From an uncultured Lachnospiraceae bacterium (GTDB lineage: Bacteria; Bacillota; Clostridia; Lachnospirales; Lachnospiraceae): a stretch of 6,161 nt of DNA. A model generated the notes under the pieces. That model did no database searches and was not told where the DNA came from. It saw only the letters and a list, made by a program, of their open reading frames with translations. Position numbers and translations under genes: made by a program. This document shows positions 1 to 6,161 of this stretch, in pieces (within the stretch, counting starts at the first letter, position 1; every line of letters starts with the position of its first letter). The stretch covers positions 1 to 6,161 of the forward strand of contig CACZOG010000199.1 of the NCBI GenBank assembly GCA_902782715.1. Reading direction: 5' to 3'.

Positions 1-750
1 GAACCGACACCCACGCCTGACCCTTCTGCAGATCAGGGTGATGTAGAAGGTTTCGTATCAAGATTCTATACGATAATCCTTGACAGGGAGGCAGAACCTG
101 AAGGCCTTCAGAACTGGGTAACGGCACTCAAAGCCGGAACAAGAGGCGGTGCCGATGTTGCGGATGAATTTATTCACAGCCCTGAGTTCCAGGCTAAAAA
201 GTTGTCAGACGATGCTTATATAACGAAACTCTATCGTGCCTTCTTTAACAGAGAACCCGATGCTGCAGGAAAGGCATCCTGGTTGCAGAGCATAGCAGAA
301 GGAAAAGATCGTGATTTTGTTCTGGAAGGATTCCTTGCTTCAGATGAATACAGAGATTTATGTAACAGTTACGGAATAAAAAGAGAGAGTACACGTACAT
401 TTGTTAAGAGATTTTATTCGGTAGCTTTTGGAAGAACAGGCAATGATATTTCCCCGTCGGAGCTTGACAATTGGCAGATCCCTCTTGATGCCCGGGCACT
501 TACCGGTGCGGATATTGCCGTTCAGTTTTTTAACAGCCCTGAATACCTTTTACATAATGACAGCAATGAAGTATATTTAGGCAAACTTTACAGGGTTTTG
601 TTTAACCGTGATATGGATGCCGGAGGAAGACAGATTTGGACACAGGCATTTGCAGAGGGCTACACAAAAAATGAAGTTCTTGAAGAATTCCTCAAATCAG
701 GTGAGTTTAAGGATATGTGTAATATGTACGGAATCAATCCCGGAAGATAA
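1..750 (+). CDS. C-terminal part of a DUF4214-like repeat protein (5' end outside the window)
   Basis: The frame is open from the first base, so this is the last 249 codons of a longer protein; the earliest in-frame start-like codon (TTG at 202) falls inside a repeat and is not a real start. Residues 1-14 are a Pro/Thr/Asp linker (EPTPTPDPSADQGD), a typical spacer in secreted clostridial proteins. Four helical half-units follow at about 18-68, 70-126, 133-184 and 189-245, with the recurring pattern 'F/YxxxFY/LY...R...aagxxxW...A.G...ADvxxxFxxSxEF'. Halves 1+2 and 3+4 form a tandem duplication: FVSRFY (18) matches FVKRFY (134), YITKLY (73) matches YLGKLY (192), and each copy closes with CNxYGI (C121, C240). 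This pattern fits DUF4214 (PF13946), a family of unknown function common in extracellular proteins. The N-terminal domain that would define the role is missing. The neighbouring glycosyltransferase suggests a surface glycan or glycoprotein context. Family assignment is from memory of the motif; I am sure of the frame and the repeats. Confidence 0.85.
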   Translation, partial: EPTPTPDPSADQGDVEGFVSRFYTIILDREAEPEGLQNWVTALKAGTRGGADVADEFIHSPEFQAKKLSDDAYITKLYRAFFNREPDAAGKASWLQSIAEGKDRDFVLEGFLASDEYRDLCNSYGIKRESTRTFVKRFYSVAFGRTGNDISPSELDNWQIPLDARALTGADIAVQFFNSPEYLLHNDSNEVYLGKLYRVLFNRDMDAGGRQIWTQAFAEGYTKNEVLEEFLKSGEFKDMCNMYGINPGR

Positions 751-777
751 ATGCAGCATATTGTTTGCTAATTGTTT

Positions 778-1797
778 ATGAAACTTAGTATTATAATTCC
801 CGTCTACAACATGAATCATGATAATCTTCTGAAATTCTGTCTTGATTCAATCATTAATCAGACAATTGAGGATTACGAAATAATCGCCGTGGATGATGCA
901 TCCACGGACGATTCTTTTATGGTGTTAAAAGACTACGAGAATGAGTATCCGGACAAATTCAAGGCGATTACGTATCCTGATAACAGACGCCAGGGCGGTG
1001 CCAAGAACGAAGGGCTTAAAGCTGCTCAGGGTGAATGGATCGGCTTCGTTGATTCAGACGACTGGATTGCTCCAGATTTTTATGAGAAACTTTTAAAGAA
1101 AGCGGACGAGACAGGCGCTGACATCGTCGGCTGCTCATACTCAATAGTTGATAAGCAGACTTTTGAAGTCGGAAGAGTTGTATCAAATAACTCCAAAGAA
1201 CAGACGGGCGAATTTGTATCAAACGTTGAATTGCGTAAGAAATACATGCTTCATCCCGGAAGCATGGTTATAAAAATATATCGGCATACCGTTATAAAAG
1301 AAAGTGATTTAAAATTCCCTGAACATATCTTTTATGAGGATAACTGCGCCTCCAGAATCTGGGCAGCATACTTCAAACATTTTGAACTCGTTGAAGAGCC
1401 TCTTTACTATTATTACCAGCATGATGTTTCCACGGTGCATACCGTAACAGAAGAAAGATGCATGGACAGAATGACAGCCATGGATTTGATGGTGGATGAG
1501 TTTAAGGCACGCGGGTTATATGACACATATAAGGATGTTCTTGAAGCATCGTACGCGGAACTGTATTTCAAGAACACCTTATTCAGTTACATGCTTAACT
1601 GTCCCGATAAGAATTTGGGCTTTGTGAAGAAACTCAGAAAAGGGATGAAAGAAAGATTTCCCGATTACAGGAATAATCCGTATTTCGAAGTAAAGGACAA
1701 AGAAGAAGAGAAGATGATGGATCTCTGCATGAAGTTCCCGACGGTCTTCTATATTTACTATAGTTTATTGTGGAAATACAGAAACAGAAAAAAATAA
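778..1797 (+). CDS. Family 2 glycosyltransferase (GT-A fold)
   Basis: A 339-residue protein predicted to transfer a sugar from a nucleotide-sugar donor to a glycan or lipid-linked acceptor at the cytoplasmic face of the membrane. Seen in the sequence: the GT2 start SIIIPVYN (residues 4-11), the nucleotide-binding acidic motif VDDASTDDS (38-46), GGAKNEG (73-79) with following GFVDSDDW (89-96) carrying the metal-binding DxD (D92/D94), and FYEDN (185-189) whose E187-D188 matches the usual catalytic-base position. The C-terminal ~120 residues are helical and basic, ending in an aromatic stretch and KYRNRKK, with no clear membrane span. ATG 778 is preferred over the in-frame TTG at 772 because it places MKLSIIIPVYN in the usual family position. 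No Shine-Dalgarno is visible upstream. The gene lies 27 bases after the DUF4214-like gene with no terminator between, so it is probably the next gene of that operon. Donor and acceptor cannot be predicted; capsule, exopolysaccharide or protein glycosylation are all possible. Confidence 0.93.
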   Translation: MKLSIIIPVYNMNHDNLLKFCLDSIINQTIEDYEIIAVDDASTDDSFMVLKDYENEYPDKFKAITYPDNRRQGGAKNEGLKAAQGEWIGFVDSDDWIAPDFYEKLLKKADETGADIVGCSYSIVDKQTFEVGRVVSNNSKEQTGEFVSNVELRKKYMLHPGSMVIKIYRHTVIKESDLKFPEHIFYEDNCASRIWAAYFKHFELVEEPLYYYYQHDVSTVHTVTEERCMDRMTAMDLMVDEFKARGLYDTYKDVLEASYAELYFKNTLFSYMLNCPDKNLGFVKKLRKGMKERFPDYRNNPYFEVKDKEEEKMMDLCMKFPTVFYIYYSLLWKYRNRKK

Positions 1798-1805
1798 ATT
1801 GATCG

Positions 1806-1842
1806 AAAAGCACCCTGCATCATTTAAGCCGAGTGCTTTTTT
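1806..1842 (+). terminator. Rho-independent terminator after the glycosyltransferase gene
   Basis: Arms AAAAGCAC (1806-1813) and GTGCTTTT (1833-1840) pair perfectly, followed by further T to 1842. The stem can continue inward with two mismatches (c1815-g1831, g1817-c1829, c1818-g1828), so it looks like a partly decayed GCACnCnGC-type hairpin. It starts 8 bases after the stop codon of the plus-strand gene. Confidence 0.75.
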
Positions 1843-1847
1843 AGTAT

Positions 1848-1888
1848 AAAAAGAGCCGGCCGCTTATTGTAGCAGCCGGCACTTTTTT
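1848..1888. terminator. Bidirectional terminator between convergent genes
   Basis: GCCGGC (1855-1860) pairs with GCCGGC (1875-1880). After a C/A mismatch the stem continues GCT/AGC (1862-1864 with 1871-1873), closing a loop at 1865-1870. TTTTTT at 1883-1888 serves the plus strand, and the A-run at 1848-1852 gives a T-run on the minus strand, so the element should end transcripts of both the glycosyltransferase operon and the cellulase gene, which stops at 1910. Confidence 0.88.
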
Positions 1889-1909
1889 ATTTGCACCTTA
1901 TTGATTCAA

Positions 1910-4198
1910 TTATCTGTAGATCTGAAGAAGATAGATCAAAGGTGAATTCCAGTAGATCGTAATCTCGTTAACGGAATAAGCCGTATCGTTATCAACGTAG
2001 CAGCATCCGCCTTCACGATCCTGAAGAACCGTCTTTGCATAAGGATCTTCCGGAGCGGAGTTGGGACCGCCGACCAGCATGCCGGGCATTGATTTGCCTA
2101 CGAACTGTGAAGGTCTGTGGTGAACATGCTCGGGTGAAAGAGTTCCTTCGCCTGTAACATAGCAGTAACCTGTAGGGTTAACTCCGAGGAGATAATCTAT
2201 CTGGTAACGTGCATATTCGTTATATGTTTCATCACCTGTGAGGTTATACATCATTCTGTAAAGAATACCTGCGTTTGCGATAGACATGTTACTTCCCCAG
2301 GGATATGTACGAAGTGATGAGAAGTAAGGATCTGTCTTGGATTTTTTAAGAGTGATTTCCGCATTCTCGGTAATCTTTTCGGTAAGCTGTGCGGTAAGAG
2401 TATCGTCTTTGGCAATATCGGGATTCTTAAGGTAATCGTAAATTGCATATGTACCCATGTCTGCCCAGCCGAGACCAACCTTAAAGAGTGAATCGCCGAT
2501 GACTTTTGCTTTTTCGTGATACTGCTGGTCGCCTGTTGCGATGTAGAGTTCTACGGCTGCCCAGATGAATTCGTCCGAATTCTTACCGTCGGGATATTCG
2601 CCTGTGGTTACATCTTCGGGATTCTTGAATCCTTCGTGGTCTGCATCTGCATTTGCTTCAAGATATTTATAAGCCTTCTTTGCAGCAGCAAGACATTTGC
2701 CTGCAAATTCGGGATCGTATTCTTTATAAATGATGCTTGCCTTAGCCATAACAGCAGCGAAATCACCGGTTGCTGTATTGGATACGGGAGATACGATAAG
2801 CTCTTCTGTTTCTTCTTCAGGCATACAAACCTCGCCAAACACTGCGGTTGTAACCTTATGGTATACGCCACCGTTGTCAGCCTGCATCTTTAAGAAGAAA
2901 TCAAGTTCGTACCTTGCTTCGTCAAGAATATCAGGAATTCCGTTTCCTGATTCGGGAATGTCATAATCATCGCCTCTGGAAGCTTCGCTTTCTTCATATG
3001 TAAGGAAGAGGTCGGCAATTGTCTTGGCACCTGCCACAACATATCTTCCGTAGTCGCCTGCATCATGCCAGCCGCCCTTAACATCAATGAATGTTTCGGT
3101 TCCGTAGATTCTTGCATCCTCTGCGTGGCATTCGGGATGAGCGAAATCTCCGCCGAGTTCGCTTGTAACTTCACATCCGCAGCGCTGAAGATAAAGCATT
3201 CTTACCGCTTCTTTGGCTATATTGTCATATACGTCGTCAGCGATGGTGAACTGATATGAATCATCAAGTCCGCTTACGGAAATATAATATGTTCCGGCAT
3301 CCTTAAAATCACTGAAATCTCCGGTATAAGTATCGCCGTCGCCGCAGTTTGAAGGAACGGCTGTTGTATCGAATTTGCCGCTGTAGACAACTTTGCCGCT
3401 TGCCGCATCACAGATATCGAAAGCACTTACGGCACTGCCGGTGGTTGCTACAACCTTCTTGATATCGCCGGGTTTGTATCCGACCTGATTTACTTTAAGA
3501 GCGATGGCATCCGCAAGAGGCTCAACGGCCTGTGCCTGGCTTGCGTCAGATAACTTGAGCACAAAATTATCTATTTTTACAGTGTGTGATAAAGTATTGT
3601 CCATACCGTCAAATAATCCCAGATTGAAACAGAATCTCGGAGCGGGGTCTGTAGCTTCGTTCATGGTAAACTGAGCTGTGATCGTTTTCTTTTCCGGTCC
3701 GATGGGAACATAGTCCTCTTCGTAATAAGCGTGATAATCGCCGCCGTTTAACTGAAATCTCCACTGCATGGGTCTTTCGATGTCGCATGAGATGTCAAAA
3801 GATACATCATAAACGCCGCCCATGTTCAATTCGTAACCGTCTCTGAATACCTGACATGAATAATCAAGGTTTCCGGGTTTATCTATGGCGATTACCATTT
3901 CTCCATTTTCTTTGGAGAGCGTAAAGCTTCCGCCGTTTACATACTGGCCCCACTGACTTTCCTCGTCATCTTCAAAATGATCGTCAATAACAAGTTTTCC
4001 GTCGTAAAGGGCATCTTCGTCATTAACGTCAACTTCACCGTTTCCTCCATCTTCGCCGTTATTTGCGTTAGGGTCGATAAATATATCCGGTTGCGGCTCG
4101 TCGGGAGGAGTCAGAGGCGGTGACTCCGGTGTACAGGCAGCTAATGAGAATACCATGACAGCAGAAAGCATCAATGGCATGATTCTTTTGAGTTTCAT
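1910..4198 (-). CDS. Lipoprotein GH9 endoglucanase/cellodextrinase with CBM4/9-like and CelD_N Ig-like domains
   Basis: A 762-residue predicted beta-1,4-glucanase that cuts cellulose, cellodextrins or mixed-linkage glucan outside the cell while anchored to the membrane. Residues 1-22 are a lipoprotein signal peptide: basic MKLKR, a hydrophobic core, then lipobox LAAC with acylated Cys22. A Pro-rich then Asp/Asn/Gly-rich spacer spans 23-65. Residues ~66-217 form a beta-rich domain resembling CBM4/9 (DGKLVIDDHFED to KIDNFVLKL). CelD_N (Ig-like) covers ~233-322, opening with the hallmark VNQVGY (236-241). The GH9 catalytic domain fills ~325-762: RCGC...FAHPECH (339-358), GGWHDAGDYGRY (375-386) with the nucleophilic-water Asp pair D379/D382, EHVHHRPS (690-697), and YSVNEITIYWNSPL (741-754) with proton donor E745. 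All key residues are present, and there is no dockerin, S-layer or sortase module, so it is not cellulosomal. The order CBM-Ig-GH9 matches the CelK/CbhA-like layout. Start ATG 4198 is set by AAGGAGG five bases upstream. Endo versus exo action cannot be read from the sequence. Confidence 0.95.
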   Translation of the reverse strand: MKLKRIMPLMLSAVMVFSLAACTPESPPLTPPDEPQPDIFIDPNANNGEDGGNGEVDVNDEDALYDGKLVIDDHFEDDEESQWGQYVNGGSFTLSKENGEMVIAIDKPGNLDYSCQVFRDGYELNMGGVYDVSFDISCDIERPMQWRFQLNGGDYHAYYEEDYVPIGPEKKTITAQFTMNEATDPAPRFCFNLGLFDGMDNTLSHTVKIDNFVLKLSDASQAQAVEPLADAIALKVNQVGYKPGDIKKVVATTGSAVSAFDICDAASGKVVYSGKFDTTAVPSNCGDGDTYTGDFSDFKDAGTYYISVSGLDDSYQFTIADDVYDNIAKEAVRMLYLQRCGCEVTSELGGDFAHPECHAEDARIYGTETFIDVKGGWHDAGDYGRYVVAGAKTIADLFLTYEESEASRGDDYDIPESGNGIPDILDEARYELDFFLKMQADNGGVYHKVTTAVFGEVCMPEEETEELIVSPVSNTATGDFAAVMAKASIIYKEYDPEFAGKCLAAAKKAYKYLEANADADHEGFKNPEDVTTGEYPDGKNSDEFIWAAVELYIATGDQQYHEKAKVIGDSLFKVGLGWADMGTYAIYDYLKNPDIAKDDTLTAQLTEKITENAEITLKKSKTDPYFSSLRTYPWGSNMSIANAGILYRMMYNLTGDETYNEYARYQIDYLLGVNPTGYCYVTGEGTLSPEHVHHRPSQFVGKSMPGMLVGGPNSAPEDPYAKTVLQDREGGCCYVDNDTAYSVNEITIYWNSPLIYLLQIYR

Positions 4199-4203
4199 TG
4201 TAA

Positions 4204-4210
4204 CCTCCTT
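4204..4210 (-). promoter_or_regulatory. Ribosome binding site of the GH9 gene
   Basis: On the minus strand this reads AAGGAGG, a near-perfect anti-16S match, with 5 bases (ttaca) before the ATG at 4198. It fixes the start codon and implies efficient translation, in contrast to the other starts in the window. Confidence 0.9.
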
Positions 4211-4215
4211 GGTAA

Positions 4216-4244
4216 TTTATACTTATGTCACATGGAGCCGTAAA
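4216..4244 (-). promoter_or_regulatory. Candidate sigma-70-type promoter of the GH9 gene
   Basis: Minus strand: -35 TTTACG (4239-4244, 4 of 6 consensus bases), 17-base spacer, -10 TATAAA (4216-4221, 5 of 6). The predicted transcript would start about a dozen bases before the ATG, just ahead of the ribosome binding site, so the leader would be very short. The region is AT-rich and chance matches are easy, hence moderate to low confidence. Confidence 0.4.
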
Positions 4245-4251
4245 ACTCCGT
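4232..4251. repeat. Inverted repeat around the candidate GH9 -35 element
   Basis: GGAG (4234-4237) pairs with CTCC (4246-4249), extended by T4233/G4250 (wobble) and A4232/T4251, leaving an 8-base loop that holds most of the proposed -35. No T-run follows on the minus strand, so it is not a terminator; an operator-like site is one reading. The arms are short and chance is possible. Confidence 0.3.
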
Positions 4252-4268
4252 ATACTATTTTAATATAC
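4250..4268. repeat. AT-rich imperfect palindrome upstream of the GH9 promoter
   Basis: GTATA (4250-4254) pairs with TATAC (4264-4268); after a mismatch two further pairs (4256-4257 with 4261-4262) close on TTT. It overlaps the edge of the GGAG/CTCC repeat. This could be a regulator site or simply low-complexity AT sequence. Confidence 0.25.
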
Positions 4269-4302
4269 AAGACATTAAAAAGGAATACTTATATATATTA
4301 AA

Positions 4303-6078
4303 TTAATCATTACTTGTAGTATATATATTTTCGGCCGTCGACGCATTTGTTTCATTCCAGAACGGCAGATAAACGATTATCGGCAAAGCTGTCGGTATCA
4401 TAAATATATATCTGTAGGAATATGCTATCGGGGTTGCGAGCATGACGACCAGCCATGATACGATCAACGGTAAAAATAACATAAGTCGTTTTTTCTTCTC
4501 GCTTTGGTTGAATATTGCCGCAAAAGAAAACCACATTATCCAGACAATGGTTCCGGACGGGATGAATTTGATCATTGAAATGAGATCTTCTTTAACGGAT
4601 ACGCCTGTTATTTCTTCTATAAAATCCCTGTTAACATATCCGGCATCAAAGAGATCCTGTATTCCGATCCAGTAATCAAGGTATCCGCCCAGGAAAACTC
4701 CCGGCTGCCAGAAACCTAATGTTTGCATCATATACGCCCTGACATATGTGAAAAAATTAGGGATAAGAAGCTGTGCCCAAACCAAAAGAAAATCTTTTAA
4801 ATGACTCTGCAGATAATCCTTGTTTACAGCATCTTTCAGATTATCGCTTATTGTCGGTGAATACCTGTTCTTCCAGTCTTCTTCGGAAATGATATTAAAA
4901 AGTATTTCCTGCTGATTGTCGCTTAGATTCCTGTTTTCTCCGATGACCGCAGCAATCTGCTGCATGGGTACCGATAAGAAATCGACAAACGTATCTTTTT
5001 CAACTCCCAAAGCATTGTATACCGGGCCTTGGATTATGACGGTACAAAGAAAGACCAGTACTCCGGGAATTAAAAGTTTAAGGACTTTTTTTCTGTAAAA
5101 GAGCAATATTCCGAGTAAGATAAAAAGAAATATGTGAAGGCCGTTGTTTCTCCAGAAACACATAAAAAGTGCAAGCAGTCCAAACTTAATGCAGTATCCG
5201 ACAGGTATTTTTCCGTCGGTCGGAAGATCCCATAATAAAATAACAAACAAAACTATCGCAGCTGCGAAGATCGTATCTTTCCATAAGGAGATCGAGTATG
5301 AAGCGAAGAATCCGGATATTGAATACATAAATACCGAACCCCACTGTAAGAAAAGAGAAGCACCTTTTTTTCTGATACTGTAACATACAAAAGCGCATAC
5401 TCCTGAAAAAACAATGCTTTCACATAATACATATAAGAATACCCCGACATTAACATCAGGACTGATGAGTTTTCCCAGCCATAGGAAGAAACGTAAAACA
5501 AGTATATATAATACAACCCAGTGATTATGTAACGGAACTCCGGGCGTCATGGCGTATCGCAAGGTCTGTGCACCGTCTCCGACAATTCCTCCGGGATAAA
5601 AAGTAAGCAGATAAGGAAGCCAGAAAACAAATATTATGAGCCACGAAATAACGAAAAACAAAGGATCTTTTAATGCTTTTTTTTCGTCAACTCTTTTTAT
5701 TTTTTTAACGGATATCAACTCTGAGATTTTTTGAAAAACAGGAAAGATCAGTATCGCAAATGTTAATACTGTTAAGATTGCTTTTTTGCCGATGACGATG
5801 TAATTCTCCGACATACTGCTTCTTATCCATACATAGTTAACCTGCTTTCCCATAACGAATGCCAAAGAAAACAGAAGAGAATACAATAAAATCACCCAAT
5901 TGGATCTGATTGAGTGATTTAATGACATTTTTGAATATAAATAATAAACTGCTGTTGCGGCTGCAATCGTTAAAACAGGCTGATTAAAATTTAAAAAATA
6001 TGAGGTCCAGATAGAGGATAACAGAATAAAGACAAATAGTATTATTTTTCCTATCCACTTTGAAGTATTGTTTTTCAT
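4303..6078 (-). CDS. Polytopic membrane protein, DUF6020/GT-C-like
   Basis: A 591-residue integral membrane protein with roughly 13-15 hydrophobic segments (about 10-30, 35-49, 61-78, 98-116, 139-159, 184-202, 212-233, 241-263, 268-284, 296-308, 313-327, 333-350, 505-523, 531-549, 553-573). A large hydrophilic stretch at ~351-504 lies between the last two groups. Family-like motifs: FYPGGIVGDGAQT (160-172) in the loop after the fifth span, HNHW (184-187), SLWKDTIFA (264-272), FWRNNG (308-313), FLSVPMQQIA (367-376) and YSYRY (553-557). These recall the DUF6020 group of Firmicutes membrane proteins, which resemble GT-C glycosyltransferases using lipid-linked sugars; no enzymatic role is proven and this match is from memory. 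Start ATG 6078 follows a modest AGGG-type site (about 6087-6090) and a strong promoter. The GH9 gene lies 104 bases downstream on the same strand. The gene is visibly more AT-rich than the GH9 gene. It may add sugars to a surface polymer or protein. Confidence 0.85.
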   Translation of the reverse strand: MKNNTSKWIGKIILFVFILLSSIWTSYFLNFNQPVLTIAAATAVYYLYSKMSLNHSIRSNWVILLYSLLFSLAFVMGKQVNYVWIRSSMSENYIVIGKKAILTVLTFAILIFPVFQKISELISVKKIKRVDEKKALKDPLFFVISWLIIFVFWLPYLLTFYPGGIVGDGAQTLRYAMTPGVPLHNHWVVLYILVLRFFLWLGKLISPDVNVGVFLYVLCESIVFSGVCAFVCYSIRKKGASLFLQWGSVFMYSISGFFASYSISLWKDTIFAAAIVLFVILLWDLPTDGKIPVGYCIKFGLLALFMCFWRNNGLHIFLFILLGILLFYRKKVLKLLIPGVLVFLCTVIIQGPVYNALGVEKDTFVDFLSVPMQQIAAVIGENRNLSDNQQEILFNIISEEDWKNRYSPTISDNLKDAVNKDYLQSHLKDFLLVWAQLLIPNFFTYVRAYMMQTLGFWQPGVFLGGYLDYWIGIQDLFDAGYVNRDFIEEITGVSVKEDLISMIKFIPSGTIVWIMWFSFAAIFNQSEKKKRLMLFLPLIVSWLVVMLATPIAYSYRYIFMIPTALPIIVYLPFWNETNASTAENIYTTSND

Positions 6079-6085
6079 CTTTTTT

Positions 6086-6090
6086 CCCTG
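6086..6090 (-). promoter_or_regulatory. Ribosome binding site of the DUF6020-like gene
   Basis: The minus strand reads CAGGGAAAAAAG before ATG 6078, giving an AGGG core with about 7 bases of A-rich spacer. It is weaker than the GH9 site but supports this start, which also gives a normal N-terminus (basic residues, then a first membrane span from residue ~10). Confidence 0.55.
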
Positions 6091-6101
6091 TATAACCCGA
6101 C

Positions 6102-6140
6102 ATCATGCATTTTCTTTTCCGTCACTGATTATAGCATGAT
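6102..6140. repeat. Spaced 7-bp inverted repeat across the promoter start region
   Basis: ATCATGC (6102-6108) is the reverse complement of GCATGAT (6134-6140), with 25 bases between the arms. One arm overlaps the TGC of the extended -10 and the other lies in the early transcribed leader, positions that would suit a repressor pair. The arms are short, so chance is possible. Confidence 0.25.
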
Positions 6141-6157
6141 TTGACTATCGTTTCCAA
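6128..6157 (-). promoter_or_regulatory. Sigma-70-type promoter with extended -10 for the DUF6020-like gene
   Basis: Minus strand: -35 TTGGAA (6152-6157, 4 of 6), 18-base spacer, and a perfect TATAAT (6128-6133) preceded by TGC, i.e. an extended -10 TGn. Transcription should start near 6121, giving a leader of roughly 40 bases. As no terminator separates the two minus-strand genes, this promoter may also feed the GH9 gene. Confidence 0.72.
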
Positions 6158-6161
6158 CATC

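Noticed and set aside
202..750. A 182-residue gene starting at TTG 202
   Set aside because: The frame is open back to base 1 and the upstream codons encode another repeat half-unit and a linker, so the TTG is an internal leucine.
1016..1222. Minus-strand open frame of 68 codons inside the glycosyltransferase gene
   Set aside because: It lies opposite the conserved GT2 core, and its composition looks like a shadow of the plus-strand codons.
2516..2893. Plus-strand open frame of 125 codons inside the GH9 gene
   Set aside because: It is antisense to a conserved catalytic domain, Cys/Phe-rich in a way typical of shadow frames, and has no ribosome binding site or recognisable family.
4060..4135. 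Pro/Asp/Asn-rich stretch of the GH9 protein as a dockerin or calcium-binding repeat
   Set aside because: There is no duplicated dockerin pattern; it is a short low-complexity spacer right after the lipobox, a usual surface-lipoprotein tether.
4232..4251. GGAG/CTCC hairpin as a terminator of the DUF6020-like gene
   Set aside because: The stem is only 4 strong pairs and no T-run follows it on the minus strand.
1..6161. CRISPR array, insertion sequence, tRNA, riboswitch or phage/defence genes
   Set aside because: I saw no regularly spaced direct repeats, transposase motifs, tRNA-like cloverleaf or defence-family motifs; all intergenic gaps are under about 115 bases and are accounted for by terminators and promoter regions.

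Overview
The window looks like chromosomal DNA from an anaerobic, fibre-degrading member of the Lachnospiraceae (Butyrivibrio/Pseudobutyrivibrio type). This rests on moderate to low G+C, a strong AAGGAGG ribosome binding site, a Pro/Thr/Asp-rich linker ahead of a DUF4214-like repeat module, a lipoprotein GH9 cellulase without a dockerin, and short GC-stem terminators of the 'aaaaagagccggc' kind. The genus is inferred from style and gene families, not from a marker gene.

Layout: two plus-strand genes converge on two minus-strand genes. Positions 1-750 hold the C-terminal 249 codons of a larger protein whose start lies off the left edge; it is a linker followed by two copies of a ~116-119-residue DUF4214-like repeat. 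A family 2 glycosyltransferase (778-1797) follows after 27 bases, probably in the same operon and perhaps translated by coupling, because no ribosome binding site is visible. Positions 1798-1909 contain two stacked hairpin terminators, the second of them bidirectional. On the minus strand, 4198-1910 encodes a complete CBM4/9-like + CelD_N (Ig-like) + GH9 lipoprotein, and 6078-4303 encodes a polytopic membrane protein resembling the DUF6020/GT-C-like family. The latter has a convincing extended -10 promoter just inside the right edge. The 104-base gap between the two minus-strand genes has no terminator, so readthrough is possible, and it contains a candidate promoter for the cellulase whose -35 lies in the loop of a small inverted repeat.

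How the parts fit: the plus-strand pair looks like a surface-glycan or glycoprotein module (repeat-bearing protein plus glycosyltransferase). The minus-strand pair combines a membrane protein that may handle lipid-linked sugars with a membrane-anchored beta-1,4-glucan hydrolase. The common theme is the cell surface and polysaccharide. I see no CRISPR array, mobile element, tRNA or rRNA, and nothing that amounts to a clearly new system; the points most worth following are the DUF4214-like protein/glycosyltransferase pair, the membrane protein next to the GH9 gene, and the cellulase control region.
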